A stretch of 64,000 nt of DNA from Myxococcales bacterium (GTDB lineage Bacteria > Myxococcota_A > Polyangia > Polyangiales > Polyangiaceae), in contig JAEUKE010000314.1 in NCBI GenBank assembly GCA_016794345.1, forward strand, positions 184,277-248,276, written 5' to 3'. The notes under the pieces are model-generated. The model saw nothing but the letters and a program-made list of their open reading frames with translations. It was not told the DNA's origin and did not search any database. This document shows positions 56,235 to 63,868 of the stretch, one piece after another. Both the position numbers and the translations under genes were made by a program. Each line of letters begins with the position of its first letter. Position 1 is the stretch's first letter.

Positions 56235-56961
56235 CTTCGGCGAGGTCGGGGTGCGGCGGCATGAGGGGGCTCAGGCCGTGCGCGGCCCCCCCGTCGCGAA
56301 TGACGCTCCGGACATGCTCGTCGGAGACGGCGCGAGCCCAGCCCTGTTCGGCGAAGCTGCGCGGGCGTGGCTGGAGCCCGCCAGCGAGCGGCCCGTCGCC
56401 GCGGCCGTCCGTGCCGTGACACGAAGCGCACCGCGTGGCGAAGACGGGCGGGCACGGCGCAGCGGCAGGGCTGGCGGAGGACGCGACGCCGCTCGAAGGC
56501 GCTCGGAGGAGCGGGCGGCTCACCGGCATGAAGGGCCAGGGCACCGACGTGAGCATCAAGACGAGGCTCGTGAGCGTCCAGCCGAACACGCGTCGGTGGC
56601 GGGTCGCGCCGTCCCCGGCGCGCTTCGAGCGCACGCGCCCCACGTGCGCGACGAGCACGCTCGCGATCATCACCGTGATGTGCTCGATCCCGAAGAATCG
56701 CAGCTCGCGCACCTTCATCGATGCACCGGGGCTCACGAAGAAGGCGCGCGTGATCGGGCTGAGCACCAGATAGAGCACGAGCCCGAGGACGAGCTGCGAG
56801 TCGAGCGCAGCCAGGAAGCTCTTGTGGAGGCGCTCGCTTCGCGCCGACCATTCACCGCTTCGGCGGTGGCGGAGCCCGTCGACCACGACCGCAGCGCCCA
56901 ACCCGAGCACGGCCCAACGCACGTACGAGTGCAAGAGCAGCACGAGCTCGTGCGCGCTCAT
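56182..56961 (-). CDS. Four-helix membrane protein fused to cytochrome c
   Basis: The ATG at 56961 has GGAGG seven bases upstream, giving 259 residues. The N-terminal 165 residues hold four membrane helices (HSYVRWAVLGLGAAVVVDGL; LVLGLVLYLVLSPITRAFFV; GIEHITVMIASVLVAHVGRV; GWTLTSLVLMLTSVPWPFMP) with conserved His. A C-terminal class I cytochrome c domain follows: FATRCASCHGTDGRGDGPLA with CxxCH and SPLMPPH with the Met ligand. It would shuttle electrons between the membrane and a periplasmic partner. Confidence 0.82.
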   Translation of the reverse strand: MSAHELVLLLHSYVRWAVLGLGAAVVVDGLRHRRSGEWSARSERLHKSFLAALDSQLVLGLVLYLVLSPITRAFFVSPGASMKVRELRFFGIEHITVMIASVLVAHVGRVRSKRAGDGATRHRRVFGWTLTSLVLMLTSVPWPFMPVSRPLLRAPSSGVASSASPAAAPCPPVFATRCASCHGTDGRGDGPLAGGLQPRPRSFAEQGWARAVSDEHVRSVIRDGGAAHGLSPLMPPHPDLAEGDVDALARCVRAFSERP

Positions 56962-57174
56962 CGCCAGACCTCCGTCGATCGTTGGGCCATCGATGAAGAC
57001 CACTAGCGGACCTGCTCGCCCGGCGGTGCATGCACTTGCGCGGGTTTGCACAACGTAGCGCCCGCTTCACGTTTCTTCAGGGAGGAGGCGGGGGCGAGTC
57101 GCGAGGATCAAGCCGCTCGGGTGCGCTCATCGCTCGCGCTGACACGTGCTACCGTCCGAGCACGCTTGAAGGTC

Positions 57175-58155
57175 ATGGCAGGGCTGACGCGCGCGGTCGT
57201 CGACGCGGTCGGGGCAGAGGGGGTCGACCTCTCGGACCTGCTCGCGCCTTTCGGCGTCGAGCGTGAGACCCTCGAGCGCGCCGACGCCTGGGTGCCCGTG
57301 GAGCTGCTCCACGAGGCGATCTGGGAGGCCGCCGCCGCGCGCACGCGGCGCGCCGATGTCGGGCTCTGGCTGGCGGCTCGGTTTCCTCCCGGTCTGACGG
57401 GGGTCGTCGAGTACATCCTGCGGAGCTGCGCGTCGGTCCGCGACGCGGCCGAGTCGTGGTGCAGGCTCCCGGGGCTCGTGTCCCCGTGCATCACGAGCGA
57501 GCTGGTGGTGGCTCCGACGGGGCTAGGCCTGGTTTGGCGGCTCGATCGGCCCGAGGGCGCGGGGACGCGCGCATGGGCGGAGTTTGCGCTCGGCCGCACG
57601 GTCCGGCTCCTGCGCGAAGCCGTATCGGATCCGACTCTGGCGCCCCAGCGCGTCGAGCTCAAGCATCCTTCGCCCGAGGGGGTCCCTCTTTCACGATACG
57701 AGAGCTTCTTCGGGTGCCCCGTGTCGTTTGGTCGCGCGGACTACGCGACGATGTGGCCATCGAGCCTCGCGTCGAGGAGGCTCAAGGGGGTCGACCCGGT
57801 CATGCGTGCGGCGCTCGAGGCGCGCGCGGCGGATCTCTCGACCGGGCCCGAGTCATTCCGGGACAGCGCCTTGTACTCGGTCAGGTCGATCCTCTTCGAG
57901 GCTCCCAATCGGGTGACGCTGGCCGAGGTGGCCCGCCGACACGGGCTCTCGCCGCGCGCGCTCCAGCGCCGGCTCGAGCAGGAAGGGCTGCGCCTGCGCG
58001 ACCTCGTCGACGAGGTCCGTCGCTCCGAATACGAGCGGCTGCGCGGCGCGCTCACCCAAGTCGAGCTTGCCGAGCGGCTCGGGTTCGCCGACGCGGCGGC
58101 GCTCCGGAAGGCGCGCCGGAGGTGGGACCGCTCAGCGCGGGACGAACTTCCTTAG
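57175..58155 (+). CDS. AraC-family regulator with arabinose-binding-like domain
   Basis: This 326-residue protein starts at ATG 57175. The N-terminal region (VVDAVGAEGVDLSDLLAPFG; GLTGVVEYILRSCASVRDAA; VELKHPSPEGVPLSRYESFF) has the pattern of the OruR/ArgR-type Arabinose_bd domain. The C-terminal AraC HTH includes VTLAEVARRHGLSPRALQRR and VELAERLGFADAAALRKARR. Regulators of this type often control catabolic genes next to them; none here is obvious. A TACCGT box is 19 nt upstream. It overlaps the end of the NHL remnant by 24 bp. Confidence 0.85.
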   Translation: MAGLTRAVVDAVGAEGVDLSDLLAPFGVERETLERADAWVPVELLHEAIWEAAAARTRRADVGLWLAARFPPGLTGVVEYILRSCASVRDAAESWCRLPGLVSPCITSELVVAPTGLGLVWRLDRPEGAGTRAWAEFALGRTVRLLREAVSDPTLAPQRVELKHPSPEGVPLSRYESFFGCPVSFGRADYATMWPSSLASRRLKGVDPVMRAALEARAADLSTGPESFRDSALYSVRSILFEAPNRVTLAEVARRHGLSPRALQRRLEQEGLRLRDLVDEVRRSEYERLRGALTQVELAERLGFADAAALRKARRRWDRSARDELP

Positions 58156-58755
58156 GCTGCGACCGGAGAGTGAGCCCACGTAGACTGCGCCGGCCGCGTC
58201 GACCGTGATGTCATGCCCGTCGACGACCGGCTCGTCGCCGTCCCCGAATCGCGCAAGGACGGACCCCTCGAGGTCGTAGACCGTGACCCTGCCGAAGGGC
58301 GCCTCCGGATCCTGATCGCCGCCATCGACCACGTACAGGCGCTGGTCACGGTACTCGAGCCCCCAAGGGCGCCCGTAGTCGGGACCCTGCCAGACGTCGA
58401 GCAGCTGGCCTTGGCGATCGAAGATCTGGATGCGGCCGTTGCTCCGATCGGCGACGTAGATGTGGTCCTCCTCGTCGATCGTGACACCGTGAGGCACGTC
58501 GAGCTCTCCCTTGCCGCAGCCGTGCTCACCCCACTCGCGCTCGACCCACACGCCGTCGAGAATGGCGATACGTGCGTTCTCGTAGCCGTCCGTCACGACG
58601 ACCACGCCGTCCGAGAGGAACGCCACGTCGGTCGGGGCGCCGAAGCCCTGGGTCTCGCAGCTCGCGAGCATGAGCAGGGCCGCGGGCAGGCTCGACCGAC
58701 CGCCGGGGCGTGGTGCGGTGGCGTGTCGGGACTTCGGGGTGGGGTGCAACTTCAC
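58132..58755 (-). pseudogene. NHL-repeat propeller, 3' part
   Basis: The 207-codon frame encodes four NHL blades: FGAPTDVAFLSDGVVVVTDG, LDVPHGVTIDEEDHIYVADR, RPWGLEYRDQRLYVVDGG and VVDGHDITVDAAGAVYVGSL. Together with the two blades in the 58752-59111 frame, this makes the six blades of one propeller of the peptidyl-alpha-hydroxyglycine-lyase-like group. The first 35 residues (LHPTPKSRHATAPRPGG) are not blade-like. The split and a four-base overlap suggest a frameshift, though a lipoprotein-like segment (ALLMLASCE) could mean a separate protein. Confidence 0.6.
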
Positions 58756-59111
58756 CGGCTCTCTCCAAGCGAAGTCCCGAGCACGTCCCCGGAGCTCGAC
58801 AGCTCGATGACGACGTCGCTCCGCGCGTCCGTCGCCCAGACGTGATCGTCTTCGTCCACGGCCAAACCATGGGGAACGACGAAGAGCCCTTCGCCGAAGC
58901 GGTCGAGGAGCTCTCCCGTCGTCGTATCGAACACGAGGATCGTCGGCGCTTCGATCGGTACTTCGTTATCGAAGTCGGCGCCGGCTCGATGAAATACCAG
59001 CAGACGGTCGAGCGAGTCCACCGCGAGGCCCGCGACTTGACCCAGCTCCACGTCGACGCGCGCGTCGAGGTCCGCGGGCAGCTCTCCGTCGACACGGGCG
59101 GCTACGAGCAC
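58752..59111 (-). pseudogene. NHL-repeat propeller, 5' part
   Basis: A 119-codon frame encodes two NHL blades: LGQVAGLAVDSLDRLLVFHR and VVPHGLAVDEDDHVWATDAR. It has no signal peptide, and the region just upstream is occupied by a vgrG remnant on the other strand. The 5' end is therefore probably lost. Its stop (TGA) overlaps the GTG of the next frame. The most economical reading is one six-bladed gene that is truncated and frameshifted. Confidence 0.6.
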
Positions 59112-59363
59112 ACGTCGGGACCGTTCGATGTCCGCGCGACATCGGTCTCGGTCAAGGCGCGCGACGAGCTCTCGGCCGAAGGCGACGTGGTTCGCATCGA
59201 AGCGGCGAGCAAGATCGAGCTCGTCTGTGGCGGCTCGAAGCTCGTCCTCGAGCCGGGCGGCGCGACGCTCACCGCCGGACGGGTGACGTTGGATGGGTCG
59301 ACGGTGACCATCAAGGGCAGCTCGCTCGTCGACGTGGACGGCGCGCTCATCACGCTCAACTGA
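59103..59363 (+). pseudogene. C-terminal remnant of VgrG
   Basis: The frame ends VVRIEAASKIELVCGGSKLV, LEPGGATLTAGRVTLDG and STVTIKGSSLVDVDGALI. Repeated short strands of this kind are the C-terminal beta-helix needle of type VI secretion VgrG spike proteins. A full VgrG is over 600 residues; only about 85 are recognisable here. The upstream part is replaced by the NHL gene on the opposite strand. Its stop lies 7 bp before the ATPase start. Confidence 0.7.
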
Positions 59364-59370
59364 GGACGCC

Positions 59371-60357
59371 TTGAAGATTCTGCGCCTCGAAACGGGAAAT
59401 GTTCGCGGGCTCGCGGACGGCGCGTACGACTTCTCTTCACGAGGTCAGCCCCGCGGCCTGACGGTCGTGGTGGGGCCGAGGGCGAGCGGCAAGACGTCGC
59501 TGCTCGAGGCGATCGTCCTGGCCAAGGAGAGCCTCGGCGCGTACGGGCTCGTGCCGCGGACGGGCGCGTGGCTTCGAGCGGGGGCGCCGTCGGGCACGCT
59601 CCGCGCGACCTTCACGCTCGAGCCGGACGAGCAGGCCGCCGCGGAGTGTCCCGACGCGGCCGTCACGATCGAGATCGACCTCGCGCCCGACGCGGCGCTG
59701 CCGCGCGTCGCGCCGGCGGTGCGCGCGCTCTTCGAGCGCTTCGCGTTCGACGCGAGCGTGCCGAAGCTCGAGTACTTCCACGACGAGCGCTCGCTCGGCG
59801 CGGGCGCTCCGACGACCGAGGCCGACGAGCGGCGGCTTCGGCCGACGCGGCGCGCGGACAAGTATGCCGGGCTCTTGCCGGCGATGACCGCTCTCTCGTT
59901 GCAGGACGGCGGGCGCGCGAACGAGGAGGCGCAGAGACACGGGCTGCTCCTCGCGGACGATCGCCCCGACTCGCTGGGCCACTACCGGAGCGCGATCGCG
60001 GAGCTGGTGCCGGAGCTCCGGCTCCTGGGCGCGGCGCCGCGCGCGCCAGGAGGCGCGCCGCAGCTCGGCTTCGCCAACAAAGACGGCGTGGAGGTCGGGG
60101 CGGAGGGCCTCTCGGCCGGCCAGCGCCAGGGTGTGCTCTTTGCGGCGACGTTCGCGCGGCTCGGGCTCGCGCGGTCGATCGTCCTCATCGACGTGCCCGA
60201 GCTCCACCTCCACGGCGCCGACCACGAGAGCTTCTTGCCGCGCCTCGTGCGCCTGGGCGGCGACAACCAGATCCTCGTCGCGACGGGATCGAGCGCCATG
60301 ATCGGCTCGGCCTCACGCGAGGAGACGCTGGTGCTGAGGCGAGACGGCAATCGCTGA
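59371..60357 (+). CDS. AAA-family ATPase (SMC/RecF-like, T6SS-linked position)
   Basis: This 328-residue protein starts at TTG with GAGGA upstream. MKILRLETGNVRGLADGAYD is the first strand, VVGPRASGKTSLLEAI Walker A, EGLSAGQRQGVLFAATF an ABC-type signature and SIVLIDVPELHLHG Walker B with a Pro-Glu catalytic pair. The plan is that of small AAA ATPases (AAA_21/SMC-like) found beside VgrG genes. It remains intact although the vgrG is a fragment, so it could be an orphan that serves another locus. Confidence 0.82.
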   Translation: MKILRLETGNVRGLADGAYDFSSRGQPRGLTVVVGPRASGKTSLLEAIVLAKESLGAYGLVPRTGAWLRAGAPSGTLRATFTLEPDEQAAAECPDAAVTIEIDLAPDAALPRVAPAVRALFERFAFDASVPKLEYFHDERSLGAGAPTTEADERRLRPTRRADKYAGLLPAMTALSLQDGGRANEEAQRHGLLLADDRPDSLGHYRSAIAELVPELRLLGAAPRAPGGAPQLGFANKDGVEVGAEGLSAGQRQGVLFAATFARLGLARSIVLIDVPELHLHGADHESFLPRLVRLGGDNQILVATGSSAMIGSASREETLVLRRDGNR

Positions 60358-60419
60358 GGCCGGCGGCCTCGAACGGCGGTCGGCCTGACGAATGAGTCTG
60401 CCGTGATAGGCTGACGCTC

Positions 60420-60998
60420 ATGGCCGGGGCCATCCGACTGCATCGCTACACCTACGCCGACTACGTCGGCGTGGAGATGACGAGCTCCACCAGACACGAG
60501 TTCCTCGATGGTGAGATCTACGCGATGGCGGGCGGCTCCGCGGACCACGCGGCGCTCGCGCTCGAGACGCTCCGGGCGCTCGCCGACGCGATCGGCGACC
60601 GCCCTTGCAGGGCCTTCACCTCGGATTTGCGGATCTACGTGGAGAGCGCCGGGCTCGCGACGTTTCCAGATGGCTCGGTGATCTGCGGGCCGGTGCAGAA
60701 GCACCCGCCTGGGCCGGAGGAGACGGCGCTGAACCCCAGCGTCCTGCTCGAGGTCACGAGCGATTCTTCCGAGGCCTATGACACGGGGGCGAAGCTGGCT
60801 TTCTACAAGACGATCCCGTCGCTTCGAGAGTGCATCCTCGTCTCACACCGCGAGCGGCGCATCACCGTGCATGTTCGCGGCGAGGGCGAGACGTGGGACA
60901 CGCGCGTGGCCGTGACGGGCGGACGGGTGCACGTGCCGAGCCTGCAGGTCGATCTCGTCGTGGATCAGATCTACCGGCTCAGCGAGGTCCGCTGCTAA
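60420..60998 (+). CDS. Uma2-family putative endonuclease
   Basis: The 192-residue protein has the PD-(D/E)XK-type Uma2 (DUF820) pattern: YTYADYVGVEM, RHEFLDGEIYAMAGGS with an early Glu, FTSDLRIYVESAGLATFPDG with the Asp, LNPSVLLEVTSDSSEAYD with the Glu and KLAFYKTIPSLRECILVS with the Lys. Members number many per genome in Polyangia and cyanobacteria; the role is unclear and may be linked to mobile DNA. A TAGGCT box lies 7 nt before the ATG. The next ATG is 9 bp past its stop. Confidence 0.85.
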   Translation: MAGAIRLHRYTYADYVGVEMTSSTRHEFLDGEIYAMAGGSADHAALALETLRALADAIGDRPCRAFTSDLRIYVESAGLATFPDGSVICGPVQKHPPGPEETALNPSVLLEVTSDSSEAYDTGAKLAFYKTIPSLRECILVSHRERRITVHVRGEGETWDTRVAVTGGRVHVPSLQVDLVVDQIYRLSEVRC

Positions 60999-61007
60999 GT
61001 TCCCGGC

Positions 61008-61379
61008 ATGAGCACCGTCACGATCTTCCACAACCCGAACTGAAACTCCTCGGTCAATGCGGTCCGCATTGCAGAAGAGATTGGCATCGAGGCTGAAGTC
61101 GTCCTCTACATGAAGGCGCCACCGAGCGCAGAGACGCTGGGCGCGATCGTCGACAAGCTCGAGGATCCGGTGACCGACCTCGTTCGGCGCGACAGCCTCT
61201 ACAAGAAGCTGGGCCTGACCGACGCGGACGTCGCGACGCGCGAGCAGGTCATCGCCGTCCTGGGCAAACACAAGGCGCTCCTGCAGCGCCCGCTGGTGGT
61301 GACGAAGAAAAAGGCGATCGTGGGCCGCCCGAAGGAGCGAGTGAGGGAGCTGCTCGCGCCGCTCGCGCCCAAGAAGTAG
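61008..61379 (+). CDS. ArsC-family reductase with in-frame TGA at the catalytic Cys (Sec12)
   Basis: Read with UGA as selenocysteine, the 123-residue protein starts MSTVTIFHNPN-U-NSSV. The TGA at 61041-61043 is codon 12, the catalytic Cys12 of E. coli R773 ArsC. His8, Arg60, Arg94 (QRPLVV) and Arg107 (VGRPKE), the active-site residues of that enzyme, occur at the same numbers. YMKAPPSAETLGAIVDKL and DSLYKKLGL also match the family. A SECIS-like hairpin follows the TGA and a terminator abuts the stop. The likely activity is arsenate or other thiol-linked oxyanion reduction. A TGC-to-TGA sequencing error or a nonsense pseudogene is the alternative. Confidence 0.8.
61041..61079 (+). promoter_or_regulatory. 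Predicted bacterial SECIS element
   Basis: After the TGA, 17 nt lead to a GGTC apical loop. CAATGC (61055-61060) and GCATTG (61066-61071) form a perfect stem around GGTCC, extendable by one G-C pair. A lower helix CTCCTC/GAAGAG has one mismatch. The apical GGU and the distance from UGA match the SelB-binding hairpin of E. coli fdhF (18 nt and GGUC, from memory). The hairpin is within the coding sequence, as bacterial SECIS elements are. Confidence 0.75.
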
Positions 61380-61380
61380 G

Positions 61381-61421
61381 TCACGCGCCCTCGACGCCGA
61401 GGGCGCGTGAACGACTTTTTT
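61381..61421 (+). terminator. Rho-independent terminator of the ArsC gene
   Basis: A perfect 13-bp stem, TCACGCGCCCTCG pairing with CGAGGGCGCGTGA around ACGC, starts one base after the ArsC stop. Six T follow at 61416-61421. This shows that transcription is meant to run through the whole ArsC-like gene and then stop. Confidence 0.85.
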
Positions 61422-61453
61422 CACCCTTCGGCTCGCGCCGTGTCGAAGGCGCG

Positions 61454-62539
61454 ATGGGTATTCGTCTCGAAGTCTTTGTTCTCGTGGGGGGGCTCGGGCT
61501 CTTCTTGGGTTGCGGTGACGCCGGCGGGGAGGGCGGTGCGGGCGGGGACGCGAGCGGGCAGGGAGCCACCGGGACCGGCGGCGCCGCGCCCACGAGCACG
61601 ACGAGCACGACCTCGACGGGCGGGGGCGCCGGCGGCGGTACGGTCGAGCCCGACCCGAGCCCAGGTTGCGCGATGGCCAGCCCCTATCCGGGTGGGACCA
61701 CCACCGAAGACATGCTGGTCCACGATGACCTCGAGCGGACGTTCCGGGTGCACCTGCCTCCCGCCTACGAGGACGGCACGCCTGCGCCGCTCGTCCTCAT
61801 GCTCCACGGCGGCGGTGGCAGCGGGCGCCAGCTCGAGGAGGACTCGTCGAAGATGAGCGAGGTCGCCGACCGAGAGGGCTTCATCGCGGTGTACCCCGAC
61901 GGGACCGGCACGCTCCGAACCTGGAACGGGGGTGGGTGCTGCGGCTCCGCGGTGACCAACGAGATCGACGACGTGGGCTTCGTGGCCGCCTTGCTCGACC
62001 AGCTCGAAGCGACGATCTGCGTGGATCGAAGGCGTATCTACGCCTCCGGCATGTCGAACGGCGGCATCCTGTCGCACCGTCTGGCGTGTGAGCTCCCCTC
62101 GCGATTCGCGGCGGTCGCGCCGGTCGCAGGCGCCGAGATGGCCCCGACTTGCACCCCCAGCGAGCCGGTGGCGCTGATGCACATCCACGGCACCGCCGAT
62201 GGGCACGTGCCTCCTGAAGGCGGCTTCGGGTGTGGGCCGGCGAACGTGAGCTTCCCACCTCTCGCGGACACCCTGGAGCGGCGCCGCCTGATCAACGGCT
62301 GCGAGGAGAGTCCTTCCCCCACCTTCACGGCCGGTGACGGGACGTGCTCGGCCTACGACGGCTGCGCGGCGGACGTGGTGCTCTGCCTCATCCAGGGTGG
62401 CGGGCACAGCTGGCCAGGCGGCGAGCCCAACGCGGATGTCATCGAATGCCCGGAAGACGGCCCCCAGAGCACGACGTTTTCCGCCAGCGAGGAGGTGTGG
62501 CGTTTCTTCGCGGAGCACCCCAAGCCCGGCCCCGGCTGA
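61454..62539 (+). CDS. Secreted PHB-depolymerase-type esterase lipoprotein
   Basis: The 361-residue protein has a signal peptide with lipobox FLGC and a Gly/Thr/Ser linker. An esterase domain starts near residue 95: LVLMLHGGGGSGRQLEED (oxyanion), YASGMSNGGILSHRLACE (nucleophile GMSNG), HIHGTADGHVPPEGG (Asp) and IQGGGHSWPGGEP (His). CCGSAVTNEIDDVGF is typical of the Esterase_PHB (LpqC/feruloyl-esterase) group. It likely hydrolyses extracellular polyesters or plant phenolic esters while tethered to the cell surface. Confidence 0.85.
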   Translation: MGIRLEVFVLVGGLGLFLGCGDAGGEGGAGGDASGQGATGTGGAAPTSTTSTTSTGGGAGGGTVEPDPSPGCAMASPYPGGTTTEDMLVHDDLERTFRVHLPPAYEDGTPAPLVLMLHGGGGSGRQLEEDSSKMSEVADREGFIAVYPDGTGTLRTWNGGGCCGSAVTNEIDDVGFVAALLDQLEATICVDRRRIYASGMSNGGILSHRLACELPSRFAAVAPVAGAEMAPTCTPSEPVALMHIHGTADGHVPPEGGFGCGPANVSFPPLADTLERRRLINGCEESPSPTFTAGDGTCSAYDGCAADVVLCLIQGGGHSWPGGEPNADVIECPEDGPQSTTFSASEEVWRFFAEHPKPGPG

Positions 62540-62559
62540 GGCATGGTAAGGCGGGTCCG

Positions 62560-63711
62560 ATGAAGCCGGGCCGTGGATGCAGCCTCCGGGCGCTCGCCGT
62601 CTTCACGGCGCATTTCGCCGTGCTCGCGTCGGGGTGCGAAGACGGTGCTTCTCCGTCCGAGAAAGGCGGGGGCGCCGGAGGAGCCGGTGGCGGCGGAGCC
62701 GGTGGGGCGACCGTCGGTTCGGGGGTGGGGGGCCAGGGTGGGGACGGCGCCGGCGGTGCGGGTGGCGGCTCGTCGAGCCCCATCTTTCCGCGGGACGAGG
62801 CCGACGACGCGGCGCCCTACTCCCTGCCAGCCGACTGCGCCGCGCTGCCGTCCTGGACGCTCCCGTCGAGCGCGCTCTCGCGTGTTCATGCGCTCGGGCC
62901 AACGGAGGCCTGGGTGATCACGGAAGGTGCAGGGCTGCCGAACGCGAACGCTCGCCTCGTGCACCTTCGCCCGGATGGTGGTGTGGTCGAGGAGGAATGG
63001 ACGGGGCTCAACGACGTGTGGGGCTGCGAGGTGGACGGCCAGCTCGAGACGTGGGCAGTCGGAAACGGTGGGCTTGCCCTTCGCAAACACGGGGCCGGGA
63101 GCTGGGCCGAAGTGGACCTCGGCACGAGCGCGAACATCCTCGGCGGCGCCGGCTGTGGGGACGAGGTGTGGCTCGCGGCGGATGTCGAGGTGCTCGTGCT
63201 TCGGCCGGACGGCATCACGCGGATCGACATGCCCATCGACCCGAACAACGTCGTCTACGAAGCGGCTCGGGTGCACGCCACGGGGCCTCATCGGCTCGTG
63301 ACCAGCTACTACGGCTCCACGCTGTGGTGGGACTCAGCCAAACAAGACTTCGTGTTGATCAGCGGCACCGACGACATCGTCACCGACGCGTTCGTGCGGA
63401 GAAATGGCGCAGGGATGAGCCTGCACGGCGGGTACGCGATCTTCATCGATGCGGTGGAGCCCGGCGGCCATGAGTTCGTCCCCGACCTTGTCGCCGTGCG
63501 CGCCGACAGACGCAGCGACGATGACGTTGTCTTCGTCGGTGGCGACGCGATCGTGTTCGACGACGGGGTCGACCGTACGGCCTCCCCATCGCTCCACAGT
63601 GCCCTCGAGGACGTCGATGCTCGGGCCGACTCGATCTGGGTGGTCGGCTTCGAAGGGGTTCAGATCCTGACGAGCGCGGGGTGGTGTGCCGTCGGCTCTG
63701 CCGAGCAGTGA
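62560..63711 (+). CDS. Lipoprotein with beta-propeller-like repeats
   Basis: The 383-residue protein has a signal peptide ending AVLASGC, a long Gly-rich linker, and repeated strands: LSRVHALGPTEAWVITEG, LETWAVGNGGLALRKHG, GCGDEVWLAADVEVLVL, DDDVVFVGGDAIVFDDG and ADSIWVVGFEGVQILTS. The W-VxG pattern suggests a kelch/BNR-like propeller. Several Cys may form disulfides. It is 20 bp after the esterase gene and may be co-transcribed. No catalytic residues are apparent. Confidence 0.75.
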   Translation: MKPGRGCSLRALAVFTAHFAVLASGCEDGASPSEKGGGAGGAGGGGAGGATVGSGVGGQGGDGAGGAGGGSSSPIFPRDEADDAAPYSLPADCAALPSWTLPSSALSRVHALGPTEAWVITEGAGLPNANARLVHLRPDGGVVEEEWTGLNDVWGCEVDGQLETWAVGNGGLALRKHGAGSWAEVDLGTSANILGGAGCGDEVWLAADVEVLVLRPDGITRIDMPIDPNNVVYEAARVHATGPHRLVTSYYGSTLWWDSAKQDFVLISGTDDIVTDAFVRRNGAGMSLHGGYAIFIDAVEPGGHEFVPDLVAVRADRRSDDDVVFVGGDAIVFDDGVDRTASPSLHSALEDVDARADSIWVVGFEGVQILTSAGWCAVGSAEQ

Positions 63712-63868
63712 CTGGGGGATGCGTCGCTCGCCGACAAAACGGCCCCGGGACGGGCAAGACGGGGCGGGGGAGCGACGTCCTTCCGAGGAGCACGCCCCCG
63801 ACCCCGCCGATTGTCTTGTGACACCGGCCCTCCTGGCGTAAACGGTCGCCCTCGACTCGCGGTCCTGA
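63712..63868. other. Intergenic region
   Basis: No gene is seen. CGTCGCTC near 63724 and GAGCGACG near 63770 form an imperfect long-range pair. The next gene starts in this window at 63869. Confidence 0.3.

Noticed and set aside
58710..59102. Upstream extension of the vgrG frame to a 217-residue protein
   Set aside because: This part is antisense to NHL blades and lacks VgrG features; only the last 87 or so codons look genuine.
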